From assembly GCA_944325345.1 (NCBI GenBank), contig CALUZV010000008.1, positions 1 to 64,000 on the forward strand: a stretch of DNA of 64,000 nt, written 5' to 3'. Below the pieces are notes generated by a model that saw only the letters and a list, made by a program, of their open reading frames with translations, made no database searches and was not told the origin of the DNA. This document shows positions 53,179 through 61,766 of the stretch, one piece after another; position 1 is the first letter of the stretch, and each line of letters begins with the position of its first letter. A program made the translations under genes and the position numbers. The DNA is from an uncultured Parabacteroides sp. (GTDB lineage: Bacteria > Bacteroidota > Bacteroidia > Bacteroidales > Tannerellaceae).

Positions 53179-53227
53179 GAATCCCGGTTGTCCCCTCGCA
53201 AGAGACGGGCAATCGGGATTTTTTTTC
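53179..53227 (+). terminator. Terminator copy 2, aspS-like duplicate
   Basis: Nearly identical to the aspS terminator at 50953-51000 (GAATCCCGGTTGTC, CGGGCAATCGGGATT, T-run). The bases just before it (AGGCCGTGACGTGATGA) resemble the aspS coding stretch at 50853-50870 that encodes GRDVM. Confidence 0.88.
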
Positions 53228-53228
53228 G

Positions 53229-53580
53229 TTTACTGCGGTAAAATGGTTGCCCGCGTCTCAGGGAAGTAATTTACCGCGGTAAAATGGTCGCCCGCGTCAC
53301 AGGGAGACAATTTACCGCGGTAAACGGCACATTGGGATTTCTGGGAAAACTCCGTTGTACGTGTACAAAGAGCCGCCTGCGTTCCGGGGAAGCATTTGTA
53401 CGTGTACAAAGGGCTGCCTGCGTTTCAGGGAAGCATTTGTACGCGTACAAAAGGCTGCCTGCGTTCTGGGGAAGCATTTGTACGTGTACAAAGGGCTGCC
53501 TGAATCTCAGGGAAGCATTTGTACGCGTACAACGGGTCGCCTGCGTCTCAGGGGAGGTCATTGTACGCGTACAACGGAGT
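53229..53580. repeat. Tandem array A5 (41-bp period) with two kinds of palindrome
   Basis: Nine units start at 53229, 53270, 53311, 53355, 53396, 53437, 53478, 53519 and 53561. The first three open with TTTACCGCGGTAAA (one with a T for C), the other six with TTGTACGCGTACAA or TTGTACGTGTACAA; these are perfect or near-perfect 14-bp palindromes. The linker (GGCTGCCTGCGTTTCAGGGA and variants) is shared, so one array carries two alternative sites on the same scaffold. It fills the gap between two converging genes. Confidence 0.96.
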
Positions 53581-53582
53581 TT

Positions 53583-53969
53583 TTATTCTTCTTCCTTCCG
53601 GAATGCGTAATATTTATTGAAAAGAAAATTGAGGGCGGTGTAGAAAACCATCGCGATGAGTTGGTTGTAGTATGGGTCGATGGGGAGCACCCGGTTGAGG
53701 TACATGAGGAAAACCAGTTGGAACAGATAGCAAATGCCGAACGCGATGCCGAAACGCACGGCACTCTTTTCCCACGAATCTTTGGATTGGAACGTCCATC
53801 GCTTGTTCCAAATGAAGCTATTCACTACGCCCGCCACATAACCGATGATATTGGATATTACGTCTGAGCATCCCAATCCTTTCAGCAACACCCAAATTAC
53901 CACGGCTGTAACCACCGTGTTGCTGATGCCTACGATGCCGTATTTAATGATCTCCGTCAGTGTTTTCAT
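53583..53969 (-). CDS. GtrA family membrane protein
   Basis: 128 residues with four membrane segments. The family pattern is clear: IIKYGIVGISNTVVTAVVIW, NIIGYVAGVVNSFIWNKRWT and LNFLFNKYYAFRKEEE. GtrA proteins help carry undecaprenyl-linked sugars or interact with glycosyltransferases that decorate surface polysaccharides. It overlaps the upstream minus-strand gene by 26 bp, so the two are translated from one mRNA. Confidence 0.9.
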   Translation of the reverse strand: MKTLTEIIKYGIVGISNTVVTAVVIWVLLKGLGCSDVISNIIGYVAGVVNSFIWNKRWTFQSKDSWEKSAVRFGIAFGICYLFQLVFLMYLNRVLPIDPYYNQLIAMVFYTALNFLFNKYYAFRKEEE

Positions 53970-54708
53970 CTCGGTTCAGAATCTCGTAAGCATCATATTC
54001 TGTTAAATCCTGCACGTTCGTTACGGTGTAAGTCCGCGATAAGAAATTGCCATATTGGTTGCATTCTACGATGATGCTGCCCAGGATGGTCTGGATGTTT
54101 TCTTGGAAAGGAATCAACAGTTTCAGGATGACGAAGCGGTCTTCAATGTCCATCGATTCCAGTTCGCAATCGTGTTGCTCGAAAATGTCGGCAGACTCCC
54201 GTTCGATGACGTGCTTCTGGTAAGCCTCGAACGTTTTCTCCTTGTCGGCAATCAGGAAGAGGACGCTGAAGCGCAGCTTTTCATCTTTCCCGCCCAAGCC
54301 GGTGGAGATGTAAACCTGCTGCTCGCCAGACAACTCGGATTCCAGCGAGATTTGGCAATCCATCAACGCCAAGCTCGCCCACTCGCGCAGGGAAATGTCC
54401 GGGTCATTCTCCACGAACTCTTTGAGCAGGCGGAAAGCCTTGACGTTCTTCGACGTCGCCAGCATCAGCAGTGCGTATTTCTTTTCGTGCTCCGTCCGGA
54501 GCGGGTCATAGAGCATACCGTATAAGTCGAGGCACATCTCGTCGGTAAGCGGCCGTGGCGGGTCGTTTCGTTTTCTTATCAGTTCCGAAAACCGGAAATA
54601 GCGGAGTTGCGTTCCGACGGAAACGCTTTGCTCCAGGATATGTACGTGCCCATGTATTTGGGACATAGTATTACGCAGTCGTTCGAAGATTTGGTCTTTA
54701 TCGCTCAT
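53944..54708 (-). CDS. Conserved hypothetical helical protein
   Basis: 254 residues, soluble, with no signal peptide. Helical repeats resembling degenerate HEAT repeats are suggested by EKKYALLMLATSKNVKAFRL, REWASLALMDCQISLESEL and KLRFSVLFLIADKEKTFEAY. The Gly-rich patch STGLGGKDEKLRF is conspicuous. I do not recognise the family. It heads a two-gene unit with gtrA and has a minus-strand -7 box upstream. Confidence 0.65.
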   Translation of the reverse strand: MSDKDQIFERLRNTMSQIHGHVHILEQSVSVGTQLRYFRFSELIRKRNDPPRPLTDEMCLDLYGMLYDPLRTEHEKKYALLMLATSKNVKAFRLLKEFVENDPDISLREWASLALMDCQISLESELSGEQQVYISTGLGGKDEKLRFSVLFLIADKEKTFEAYQKHVIERESADIFEQHDCELESMDIEDRFVILKLLIPFQENIQTILGSIIVECNQYGNFLSRTYTVTNVQDLTEYDAYEILNRDENTDGDH

Positions 54709-54739
54709 CTTGTTCGTCTTTTCTTTTTTCGTTCGGCGA

Positions 54740-54747
54740 CAAAGGTA
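54740..54747 (-). promoter_or_regulatory. -7 box of the hypothetical-gtrA unit
   Basis: On the minus strand this reads TACCTTTG, about 32 bp before the start codon at 54708. Confidence 0.55.
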
Positions 54748-54800
54748 AGGATAATTCTTTTGGAAAAGAAGAGGGATAAATCAAGAATGGAAAATAAGCA

Positions 54801-55006
54801 GTTTTGCGGGAAGGTCCCGAAAAGTTGTGGGATGTCCAAGACGTTTTGCGCGAGCCTCCACAACGTTGTGGGACGTTCCCGCTGTTTTGCGCGAGGCTCC
54901 CGCAAGGTTGTGGAACCTTCCCGCCGTTTCGCTGGACTTCCACAAAGTTGTGGAACGTTCCCGCCGTTTTGCATGAGGCTTCCACAAAGTTGTGGGAGCT
55001 TCCCGC
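54801..55006. repeat. Five-unit tandem array A6, sister of array A1
   Basis: Units start at 54801, 54843, 54884, 54926 and 54966, spacing 42, 41, 42 and 40, identical to the array at 11722-11928. The unit sequences also correspond: both arrays start CAGTTTTGCGGGAA, and both have GTTTCGCTGG as the start of unit four. As at the first locus, it lies in a divergent intergenic gap, here between the hypothetical gene and galM. Confidence 0.96.
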
Positions 55007-55096
55007 AAAACCGAAGAGGGCGGTCGGGAGGGCAAAAGGGCTTGCTTCGGCTGCGCACCCCGGTTTTGAAGGCTTTCTTTCAAAAAAAGTAAAATG

Positions 55097-55112
55097 TATG
55101 TTTTAAAACATA
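55097..55112. promoter_or_regulatory. Perfect 16-bp palindrome upstream of galM, candidate operator
   Basis: TATGTTTTAAAACATA is its own reverse complement. It lies 77 bp before the galM start. It may be the binding site of a local sugar regulator such as the Nudix-type protein encoded at 58875-59567; that is inference. Confidence 0.5.
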
Positions 55113-55188
55113 GTGTTGCATGACGGATATTCTGAAAAAGCGTGTTATTTTTACCCGAAATTTTGAACAACTTAAGAATTAGATATAC

Positions 55189-56271
55189 ATGAAGAACAGC
55201 ATCACGCGCTCAAAACTGTCTGTCGCAAACTTCCAAAAGCTTGTAGATGGGAAGAATACAGAGCTTTGCATCCTCTCGAACAAGCAGGGGGCGGAGCTTG
55301 TGGTATTAAACTACGGGGCGAAAATCGTCTCGCTCATGGTGCCCGACCGGGACGGCCGTCTGACGGATGTCGTAACGGGGCATAACTCGATTGAAGAATA
55401 TTTAACATCCGAAGAACCCTACTTCGGCGCCATCTGCGGACGCTATGGCAACCGCATCGCGAAGGGGCGGTTCACCCTCGACGGCGTAACCTACGACCAG
55501 CTGCCCATCAACAACGGGCCGAACTGCTTGCATGGGGGTATCAAGGGTTTCAACTCCGTAGTCTGGGATATGAAACAGACGGACGCACAGACGGTGGAAC
55601 TCTGCTATACGTCTGAAGACGGCGAAGAAGGCTTCCCCGGCGAATTGAAGACCGTCGTAACCTACCATCTCTCCGACGAGAATGAAGTCGAAATCCGTTA
55701 CCGGGCCGAGACGAGCAAGCCGACGGTCCTGAACCTCACGAACCATTCCTATTTCAACCTTTCGGGCGCGGGCGACCCCTATGTGGGCGACCATCTGCTG
55801 ACGATAAACGCCGACTATTACCTGCCGACCGACGAGACGGCCATTCCTTACGGTCCGAAGGAGGCGGTGGAAGGCACGCCGATGGATTTCCGCACGCCGC
55901 ATACCGTGGGCGAACGCATCAACGAGCCGTTCGAGCAACTGAAGTTTGGCAAGGGCTATGACCATACCTATATATTAAATAAGGAAAAGGCGGACGACTA
56001 TGCCTTCTGCGCACGCTGCTCCTCGCCCAAGACGGGCATCGTGATGGAGGTCTATACCTCGCAGCCGGGCGTCCAGCTCTATACCGGCAACTGGATGACG
56101 GGCAACTTCGTCGGGAAAAACGGGCAACGCTATCCCGAGCGCGCCGCCCTCTGCCTCGAGACGCAGCATTTCCCCGACAGTCCGAACAAGCCGGAATATC
56201 CCTCGACGGTACTCCGCCCGGGCGAAACATTCGAGAGCCGGACGACCTACAAGTTTAGCACAGAACAATAA
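55189..56271 (+). CDS. galM: Aldose 1-epimerase (mutarotase)
   Basis: 360 residues. Interconverts alpha and beta anomers of galactose and glucose, first step of the Leloir pathway. Seen are LVVLNYGAKIVSLMVPDRDG, YFGAICGRYGNRIAKGRFTL, then NNGPNCLHGGIKGFNSVVWD and LNLTNHSYFNLSG with the catalytic His, and the catalytic Glu near LCLETQHFPDSPNKPEYPST. No signal peptide. It opens the galM-transporter-galK operon. Confidence 0.95.
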   Translation: MKNSITRSKLSVANFQKLVDGKNTELCILSNKQGAELVVLNYGAKIVSLMVPDRDGRLTDVVTGHNSIEEYLTSEEPYFGAICGRYGNRIAKGRFTLDGVTYDQLPINNGPNCLHGGIKGFNSVVWDMKQTDAQTVELCYTSEDGEEGFPGELKTVVTYHLSDENEVEIRYRAETSKPTVLNLTNHSYFNLSGAGDPYVGDHLLTINADYYLPTDETAIPYGPKEAVEGTPMDFRTPHTVGERINEPFEQLKFGKGYDHTYILNKEKADDYAFCARCSSPKTGIVMEVYTSQPGVQLYTGNWMTGNFVGKNGQRYPERAALCLETQHFPDSPNKPEYPSTVLRPGETFESRTTYKFSTEQ

Positions 56272-56310
56272 AGCATATAAATAGTATTAATCATAAAAAC
56301 AACTTAAAAC

Positions 56311-57597
56311 ATGGTATCAACAACAAATCAAAAGAATTACACAGTGCCTATTGTGATGATGGTCATCTTGTTTGCGATGATCGCCTTCGTTACGAACTTG
56401 GCAGCCCCGATGGGCATCGTATTAAAGAATCAGTTCGGAGCCTCGAACTTCGAAGGAATGTTAGGAAACTTCGCCAACTTTGCGGCCTACTTCTTCATGG
56501 GTATCCCGGCCGGAAAGCTGATTGAGCGGATTGGTTACAAGAAGACAGCGTTGATAGGTGTCGCCGTAGGTTTCATCGGTATGGTTATCCAGCTGTCATC
56601 CGGTTTCGCCGGGAGTTTTGCCGTTTATGTATTAGGTGCTTTCGTTGCCGGTTTCTCTATGTGTATCCTGAATACCGTAGTAAACCCGATGTTGAATACA
56701 CTCGGTGGCGGTGGAAACAAAGGTAACCAGTTAATCCAGACCGGTGGTACGCTGAACTCACTTTGCGGAACAATTGTCCCGATGTTGGTCGGTGCTTTGG
56801 TCGGTGATGTTACAAAGGCAAATATCTCGAATGTTTATCCGGTGATGTATATCGCAATGGGTATCTTCGCGGTTATCTTTATCGTGCTGTATCTCGTTTC
56901 AATTCCGGAGCCTCACGTGTCTAAATCAGGCAACGTACATAATGAACATTCACCGTGGTCATTCCGCCACTTCGTATTAGGTGCTATTGGTATCGGTATT
57001 TACGTAGGTATCGAAGTAGGTATCCCGGGCACAATGATTCTGTTCTTGTCCGACCCGAATGCCGGTGGCGTGAGCGCAACGACAGCAGGTTTCGTAGCCG
57101 GAACGTATTGGTTCCTGATGCTGGTTGGTCGTTTCACGGCAGCCTCTATCGGTGGAAAGGTGTCCAGTAAGGCGATGCTGACGGGTGCGGCAGCTATCGG
57201 CTTTATCTTGGTAATGTTGGCAATGTTCTCGCCGACGACATCGACAGTTTCAATGCCGGTATTGGAAACGAATGCGACTGGCGCATTGTCGTTTGGTATG
57301 GTTCAGGTGCCTATCAATGCCTTATACTTGGTATTGTGCGGTCTCTGTACTTCCGTGATGTGGGGTGGTATCTTCAACTTGGCGGTTGAAGGTCTGGGTA
57401 AATATGTAGCCGCAGCTTCCGGTATCTTTATGATGATGGTTTGCGGTGGCGGTATCTTCCCGCAGATTCAGAATGCAATCGCTGATGCAACCACATACAT
57501 GACTTCATATTGGGTTCCGGCCCTGAGCTTCGCCTACCTGTTCTTCTATGCAACAGTTGGTAGCAAGAATGTCAATAAGGATATCCCTGTAGAATAA
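56311..57597 (+). CDS. MFS sugar transporter, probably galactose/glucose
   Basis: 428 residues with 12 hydrophobic segments. The N-terminal half has AAPMGIVLKNQFGASNFEG and the loop motif GIPAGKLIERIGYKK; a second conserved block is NTVVNPMLNTLGGGGNKGNQ, seen in FucP/GluP-type proton symporters. Between galM and galK the likely substrate is galactose or glucose; orthologous neighbours in Bacteroides are annotated as glucose/galactose transporters. The unusual codon use (many GGT and GTA codons) suggests high expression. Confidence 0.88.
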   Translation: MVSTTNQKNYTVPIVMMVILFAMIAFVTNLAAPMGIVLKNQFGASNFEGMLGNFANFAAYFFMGIPAGKLIERIGYKKTALIGVAVGFIGMVIQLSSGFAGSFAVYVLGAFVAGFSMCILNTVVNPMLNTLGGGGNKGNQLIQTGGTLNSLCGTIVPMLVGALVGDVTKANISNVYPVMYIAMGIFAVIFIVLYLVSIPEPHVSKSGNVHNEHSPWSFRHFVLGAIGIGIYVGIEVGIPGTMILFLSDPNAGGVSATTAGFVAGTYWFLMLVGRFTAASIGGKVSSKAMLTGAAAIGFILVMLAMFSPTTSTVSMPVLETNATGALSFGMVQVPINALYLVLCGLCTSVMWGGIFNLAVEGLGKYVAAASGIFMMMVCGGGIFPQIQNAIADATTYMTSYWVPALSFAYLFFYATVGSKNVNKDIPVE

Positions 57598-57614
57598 GTA
57601 TTGATGTAACTAAA

Positions 57615-57676
57615 ATTTCCTTCGGAGGAAAATTCGCGTACATGTTGAGGTACGAAGATTTTCCTTCGGAGGAAAA
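57615..57676 (+). other. Chain of hairpins between transporter and galK
   Basis: Two copies of TTTCCTTCGGAGGAAAA (57616-57632 and 57660-57676) each form a short stem with a TTCG-type loop. Between them TTCGCGTAC and GTACGAA can pair. The RNA would show three stem-loops in 62 nt; the last is followed by A rather than T, so this is not a standard terminator. It may set the ratio of transporter to kinase mRNA. Confidence 0.75.
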
Positions 57677-57690
57677 AAATTATAATTACC

Positions 57691-58842
57691 ATGGAACAAA
57701 AAATCAGAAACAAATTTCAAGAGTTATTTAATACGACGGGTAGCGTCTATGCTTCACCCGGACGCATCAACCTCATTGGCGAGCACACCGACTACAATGG
57801 CGGTTTCGTTTTCCCCGGTGCCATTGATAAAGGCATGATAGCCGAAATCAAACCGAACGGGACGGACAAAGTTCGCGCTTTCTCCATCGACTTGAACGAT
57901 TATGTAGAGTTCGGCCTCCGCGAAGAAGACGCACCGAAGGCAAGTTGGGCACGTTATATCTTCGGAGTATGCCGCGAGATTATCAAGCGCGGGGGTACTA
58001 TCCAAGGATTCGATACGACGTTTGCCGGCGATGTGCCACTGGGAGCCGGGATGTCTTCCTCTGCCGCATTAGAAAGTACATACGCCTTTGCCCTTAACGA
58101 TTTGTTCCAGCTTGGAATCGATAAGTTCGAGTTGGCAAAAATCGGACAAGCCACGGAGCATAATTATTGCGGCGTGAACTGCGGCATCATGGACCAGTTC
58201 GCTTCTGTATTCGGAAAAGCCGGACATCTGATTCGTTTGGACTGCCGTTCGTTGGAATACAAGTATTATCCGTTTGACCCGGAGGCTGCGGGCTATAAGT
58301 TGGTATTGCTCGATTCCGTCGTAAAACACGAATTGGCATCGTCGGCCTATAACAAACGCCGCCAGTCTTGCGAGCATGTCGTAGAAGCTATCCGCCGCCG
58401 CCATCCGGAAGTAGAATACTTGCGCGATGCCACGATGGAGATGCTGGGCGAAGTGAAAGGCGAAGTCAGCGCCGAAGATTACATGCGCGCTGAATATGTG
58501 ATTGAAGAAATCCAGCGTGTGTTGGATGTTTGCGAAGCTCTGGAGAAGGGCGATTACGAAACCGTAGGCCAGAAGATGTACGGTACGCACTATGGCATGA
58601 GCAAGCTCTACGAGGTAAGTTGCGAAGAATTAGATTTCTTGAACGACATTGCTAAGGAATGCGGCGTTACCGGCTCGCGCGTCATGGGCGGCGGCTTTGG
58701 TGGATGCACCATCAACTTGGTGAAGAACGAACTGTACGACGCCTTTGTCAAGAAAGCCTTTGCCGACTATACGGCTAAGTTCGGACACGAACCGAAACTG
58801 TACGATGTCGTAATTAGCGATGGGGCAAGGAAGTTGCATTAA
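57691..58842 (+). CDS. galK: Galactokinase
   Basis: 383 residues, GHMP kinase. Phosphorylates galactose at C1 with ATP. The family motifs are all visible: SPGRINLIGEHTDYNGGFVF, the ATP loop PLGAGMSSSAALESTYAFAL, CGIMDQFASVFGKAGHLIRL with the catalytic Asp, and GGGFGGCTINLV near the C-terminus. It follows the transporter gene by 93 bp, with hairpins between. galT and galE are not in this window. Confidence 0.97.
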   Translation: MEQKIRNKFQELFNTTGSVYASPGRINLIGEHTDYNGGFVFPGAIDKGMIAEIKPNGTDKVRAFSIDLNDYVEFGLREEDAPKASWARYIFGVCREIIKRGGTIQGFDTTFAGDVPLGAGMSSSAALESTYAFALNDLFQLGIDKFELAKIGQATEHNYCGVNCGIMDQFASVFGKAGHLIRLDCRSLEYKYYPFDPEAAGYKLVLLDSVVKHELASSAYNKRRQSCEHVVEAIRRRHPEVEYLRDATMEMLGEVKGEVSAEDYMRAEYVIEEIQRVLDVCEALEKGDYETVGQKMYGTHYGMSKLYEVSCEELDFLNDIAKECGVTGSRVMGGGFGGCTINLVKNELYDAFVKKAFADYTAKFGHEPKLYDVVISDGARKLH

Positions 58843-58874
58843 AGAGTAGCTTTTCGGAACTTAAATGTAATACT

Positions 58875-59567
58875 ATGTCTGCAGCATATTATCAAGGAGA
58901 GAGTCGCTTTTACGTGGCCATAGACTGTATAATCTTAGGATTTAATGGTCAGGATTTGGATATCTTGCTCTATCGGCGCAAGTTCGAGCCGATGCAAGGG
59001 CAATGGTCGCTGATGGGAGGCTTCGTGAAAGAAAACGAAAGCGTGGATGAAGCGGCAAGTCGTGTTTTATCAGATTGCTCGGGAATCGACCATGTTTATA
59101 TGGAACAAGTCGGTGCATACGGCGAGATTAACCGAGATTTGGGCGAACGTGTCATATCCGTCGCTTATTACGCTCTTGTTAATATGGATGACTTCAATCC
59201 GGAGGTATTGAAAGCGCATAACGCGCAGTGGATAAAAGTATCTGAGCTTCCGGAACTGATATTCGACCATAAGCAGATGATAGACGACGCGCTGGCAATC
59301 CTGCGGAGGAAGGCGGCAACCCAGCCGATAGGTTTCAAGTTGTTGCCCGAACGGTTTACCCTTCCGCAGCTCCAGCGTCTTTACGAACTCATCTATCAGA
59401 CGGAGTTGGATAAACGTAACTTCCGGAAAAAACTCTATGCAATGGATATTTTGGAGAAATTAGAAGAGAAAGATAAACGAAGTTCCAAGCGGGGAGCTTA
59501 TTACTATACGTTCAATATCGAAAAGTATAATAAGCTGTTGCAGCAAGGCTATTATTTTTCTTTATAA
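58875..59567 (+). CDS. Nudix-type transcriptional regulator (NrtR/AraR-like)
   Basis: 230 residues. The N-terminal Nudix fold (about 10-150) has YVAIDCIILGFNGQDLDILL and LMGGFVKENESVDEAASRVL, but the Nudix box is degenerate: the REUXEEXGU core reads RVLSDCSGI, so the catalytic Glu pair is missing and hydrolase activity is unlikely. The C-terminal part (about 160-230; LPERFTLPQLQRLYELIY and FRKKLYAMDILEKLEEKD) is the winged helix found in sugar-sensing Nudix regulators. In Bacteroides, a relative regulates arabinose use. Its place between galK and transketolase suggests control of galactose or pentose genes. Confidence 0.88.
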   Translation: MSAAYYQGESRFYVAIDCIILGFNGQDLDILLYRRKFEPMQGQWSLMGGFVKENESVDEAASRVLSDCSGIDHVYMEQVGAYGEINRDLGERVISVAYYALVNMDDFNPEVLKAHNAQWIKVSELPELIFDHKQMIDDALAILRRKAATQPIGFKLLPERFTLPQLQRLYELIYQTELDKRNFRKKLYAMDILEKLEEKDKRSSKRGAYYYTFNIEKYNKLLQQGYYFSL

Positions 59568-59579
59568 TACTTCGAGCAG

Positions 59580-59630
59580 GAGCGTGTGGACTGTGTATGA
59601 AAGCGCAGAGCACACGCTCTTTGCTTTTTA
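59580..59630 (+). terminator. Terminator after the Nudix regulator
   Basis: GAGCGTGTG (59580-59588 with an extra G) pairs with CACACGCTC (59611-59619), followed by TTTGCTTTTT. Confidence 0.82.
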
Positions 59631-59677
59631 AATGTAAACTTTTCAGGATAAATCCATGTCAGCAATGGAAATATCCG

Positions 59678-59685
59678 TATTTTTG
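59678..59685 (+). promoter_or_regulatory. -7 box of tkt-rpiB
   Basis: TATTTTTG, 26 bp before the tkt ATG. Confidence 0.45.
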
Positions 59686-59711
59686 CAGACAGAAACAATT
59701 TTATCAGCAAG

Positions 59712-61742
59712 ATGAACGACGTTAAAGTAATGAACAAGGCAGCCGACAATATCCGAATCTTGGCTGCATCGATGGTAGAGAAAGCAAAATCCGGACATCC
59801 GGGAGGCGCAATGGGTGGCGCAGACTTCGTGAATGTTTTGTTCTCTGAATTTCTGGTATATGACCCAAAGAATCCTACATGGGAGGGGAGAGACCGCTTC
59901 TTCCTCGACCCCGGGCACATGTCGCCTATGCTTTATTCTGTTCTTGCATTGGCGGGAAAATTCTCAATGGAAGAATTAGCGAATTTCCGCCAGTGGGGTA
60001 GCGTAACGCCAGGACATCCGGAAGTTGAGGTCTTGCGTGGTATAGAAAATACTTCTGGTCCGCTGGGACAAGGGCATACGTATGCCGTAGGTGCTGCAAT
60101 CGCTGCCAAGTTCTTGAAAGCTCGTCTGGGCAATGTGATGGGACAGACTATCTATGCGTATATTTCCGACGGCGGCATCGAGGAGGAAATCTCTCAAGGA
60201 GCCGGTCGTATCGCCGGCACATTGGGTCTGGACAACCTCATCATGTTCTACGATGCAAATGATATTCAGCTCTCCACCACGGTGCACGAAGTGGATACGG
60301 AGAATGTCGCTCTGAAATACGAGGCTTGGGGCTGGAAGGTGATTTCGATTAATGGAAACGATGTCGCCGAAATCCGCGAAGCCTTGAACGAGGCTAAGGC
60401 CGAACAAGAACGTCCTACCTTAATCATCGGCCGGACGATCATGGGCAAGGGTGCCGTCGCTGCCGATGAGACCAGCTACGAGAACAAGGTCTCCACGCAC
60501 GGCCAACCGCTTTCAGCCGCTGGTGCTTCCATCTCGGAGACAATCAAGAATCTCGGAGGAAATCCGGACGCTCCCTTTACTATCTTCCCCGAAGTCGCTC
60601 AACTTTACGCAAACCGTGCGAAGGAACTGGAGTCTATCGTCGCCGAGCGTTACGCCGCCCAAGCTGCATGGGCCAAGGAAAATCCTGAGCTGGCAGCCAA
60701 AATGACTCGCTGGTTCAACGGCGAACTCCCGAGCATCGACTGGTCTAAGATTACACCGAAGGCCAACGGAGCTACGCGCGCCGCCTCTGCTACTGTCTTA
60801 GGTGTCTTGGCCGAACAGGTGGAGAACATGATTTGTGCTTCTGCCGACCTCTCGAATTCGGATAAGACAGACGGCTTCCTGAAGAAGACCCACGCCTTCA
60901 CGAAGGGTGATTTCAGCGGAGCTTTCTTCCAAGCTGGCGTCGCCGAGCTGACGATGGCCTGCATCTGCATCGGTATGGCTCTGCACGGCGGAGTTATCGC
61001 AGCCTGCGGTACCTTCTTCGTCTTCTCTGATTATATGAAACCGGCTATCCGCATGGCCGCTTTGATGCAACTCCCTGTCAAGTTTATTTGGACGCACGAT
61101 GCCTTCCGCGTAGGTGAGGACGGGCCGACGCACGAGCCTGTCGAGCAGGAAGCGCAAATCCGTCTGATGGAGAAGCTCCAGAATCACAAGGGACAAAACT
61201 CAATGCTCGTCCTTCGTCCAGCAGATAGCACAGAGACTGTCGTCGCTTGGAAGATGGCGATGGAGAACACGTCCACGCCGACGGGCTTAATCCTCTCCCG
61301 CCAGAATATCACCGATCTGCCTGCTGCTGCAGACCGTTATTCCGAGGCTTTGCAAGCCGAACGCGGCGCTTACATCGTCAATCAGGATGCCGACCCGCAG
61401 GTAACGCTTGTCGCTTCGGGTTCCGAAGTTTCGACCTTGGTCGAGGGGGCGGCTCTGCTCCGTGCCGAGGGTGTGCGCCTTCGCATTGTCTCCGCTCCGT
61501 CGGAGGGCTTGTTCCGTCGGCAACCTGAAGAATATCAGGAATCTGTTATCCCAAGTGGAAGCAAAGTCTTCGGCTTGACGGCAGGTCTTCCCGTTAATCT
61601 GCAAGGATTGGTTGGGGCAAATGGCAAAATCTGGGGGCTCAACTCCTTCGGGTTCTCTGCGCCATATAAAGTGCTTGATGAAAAATTAGGTTTCACGGGC
61701 CAGAACGTCTATCAACAAGTAAAAGCGTTATTAGCCGAATAA
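59712..61742 (+). CDS. tkt: Transketolase
   Basis: 676 residues, thiamine-diphosphate enzyme of the non-oxidative pentose phosphate pathway. Seen are the N-terminal KSGHPGGAMGGADFVNVLF, the GHTYAVGAAIAAKFLKARLG block, the ThDP-binding region (YISDGGIEEEISQGAGRIAG and DANDIQLS), and the C-terminal FFVFSDYMKPAIRMAALMQL and THDAFRVGEDGPTHEPVEQE blocks with the catalytic His. Full length for the family. rpiB follows by 24 bp, forming a pentose-phosphate pair. Confidence 0.97.
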   Translation: MNDVKVMNKAADNIRILAASMVEKAKSGHPGGAMGGADFVNVLFSEFLVYDPKNPTWEGRDRFFLDPGHMSPMLYSVLALAGKFSMEELANFRQWGSVTPGHPEVEVLRGIENTSGPLGQGHTYAVGAAIAAKFLKARLGNVMGQTIYAYISDGGIEEEISQGAGRIAGTLGLDNLIMFYDANDIQLSTTVHEVDTENVALKYEAWGWKVISINGNDVAEIREALNEAKAEQERPTLIIGRTIMGKGAVAADETSYENKVSTHGQPLSAAGASISETIKNLGGNPDAPFTIFPEVAQLYANRAKELESIVAERYAAQAAWAKENPELAAKMTRWFNGELPSIDWSKITPKANGATRAASATVLGVLAEQVENMICASADLSNSDKTDGFLKKTHAFTKGDFSGAFFQAGVAELTMACICIGMALHGGVIAACGTFFVFSDYMKPAIRMAALMQLPVKFIWTHDAFRVGEDGPTHEPVEQEAQIRLMEKLQNHKGQNSMLVLRPADSTETVVAWKMAMENTSTPTGLILSRQNITDLPAAADRYSEALQAERGAYIVNQDADPQVTLVASGSEVSTLVEGAALLRAEGVRLRIVSAPSEGLFRRQPEEYQESVIPSGSKVFGLTAGLPVNLQGLVGANGKIWGLNSFGFSAPYKVLDEKLGFTGQNVYQQVKALLAE

Positions 61743-61766
61743 GAATAACTGTCTAATAGATTATAC

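Noticed and set aside
53271-53867. Frames across the 41-bp palindrome array and the gtrA 3' end
   Set aside because: Low-complexity translations of the repeat (VRVQRAACVSG-like) and antisense of gtrA.
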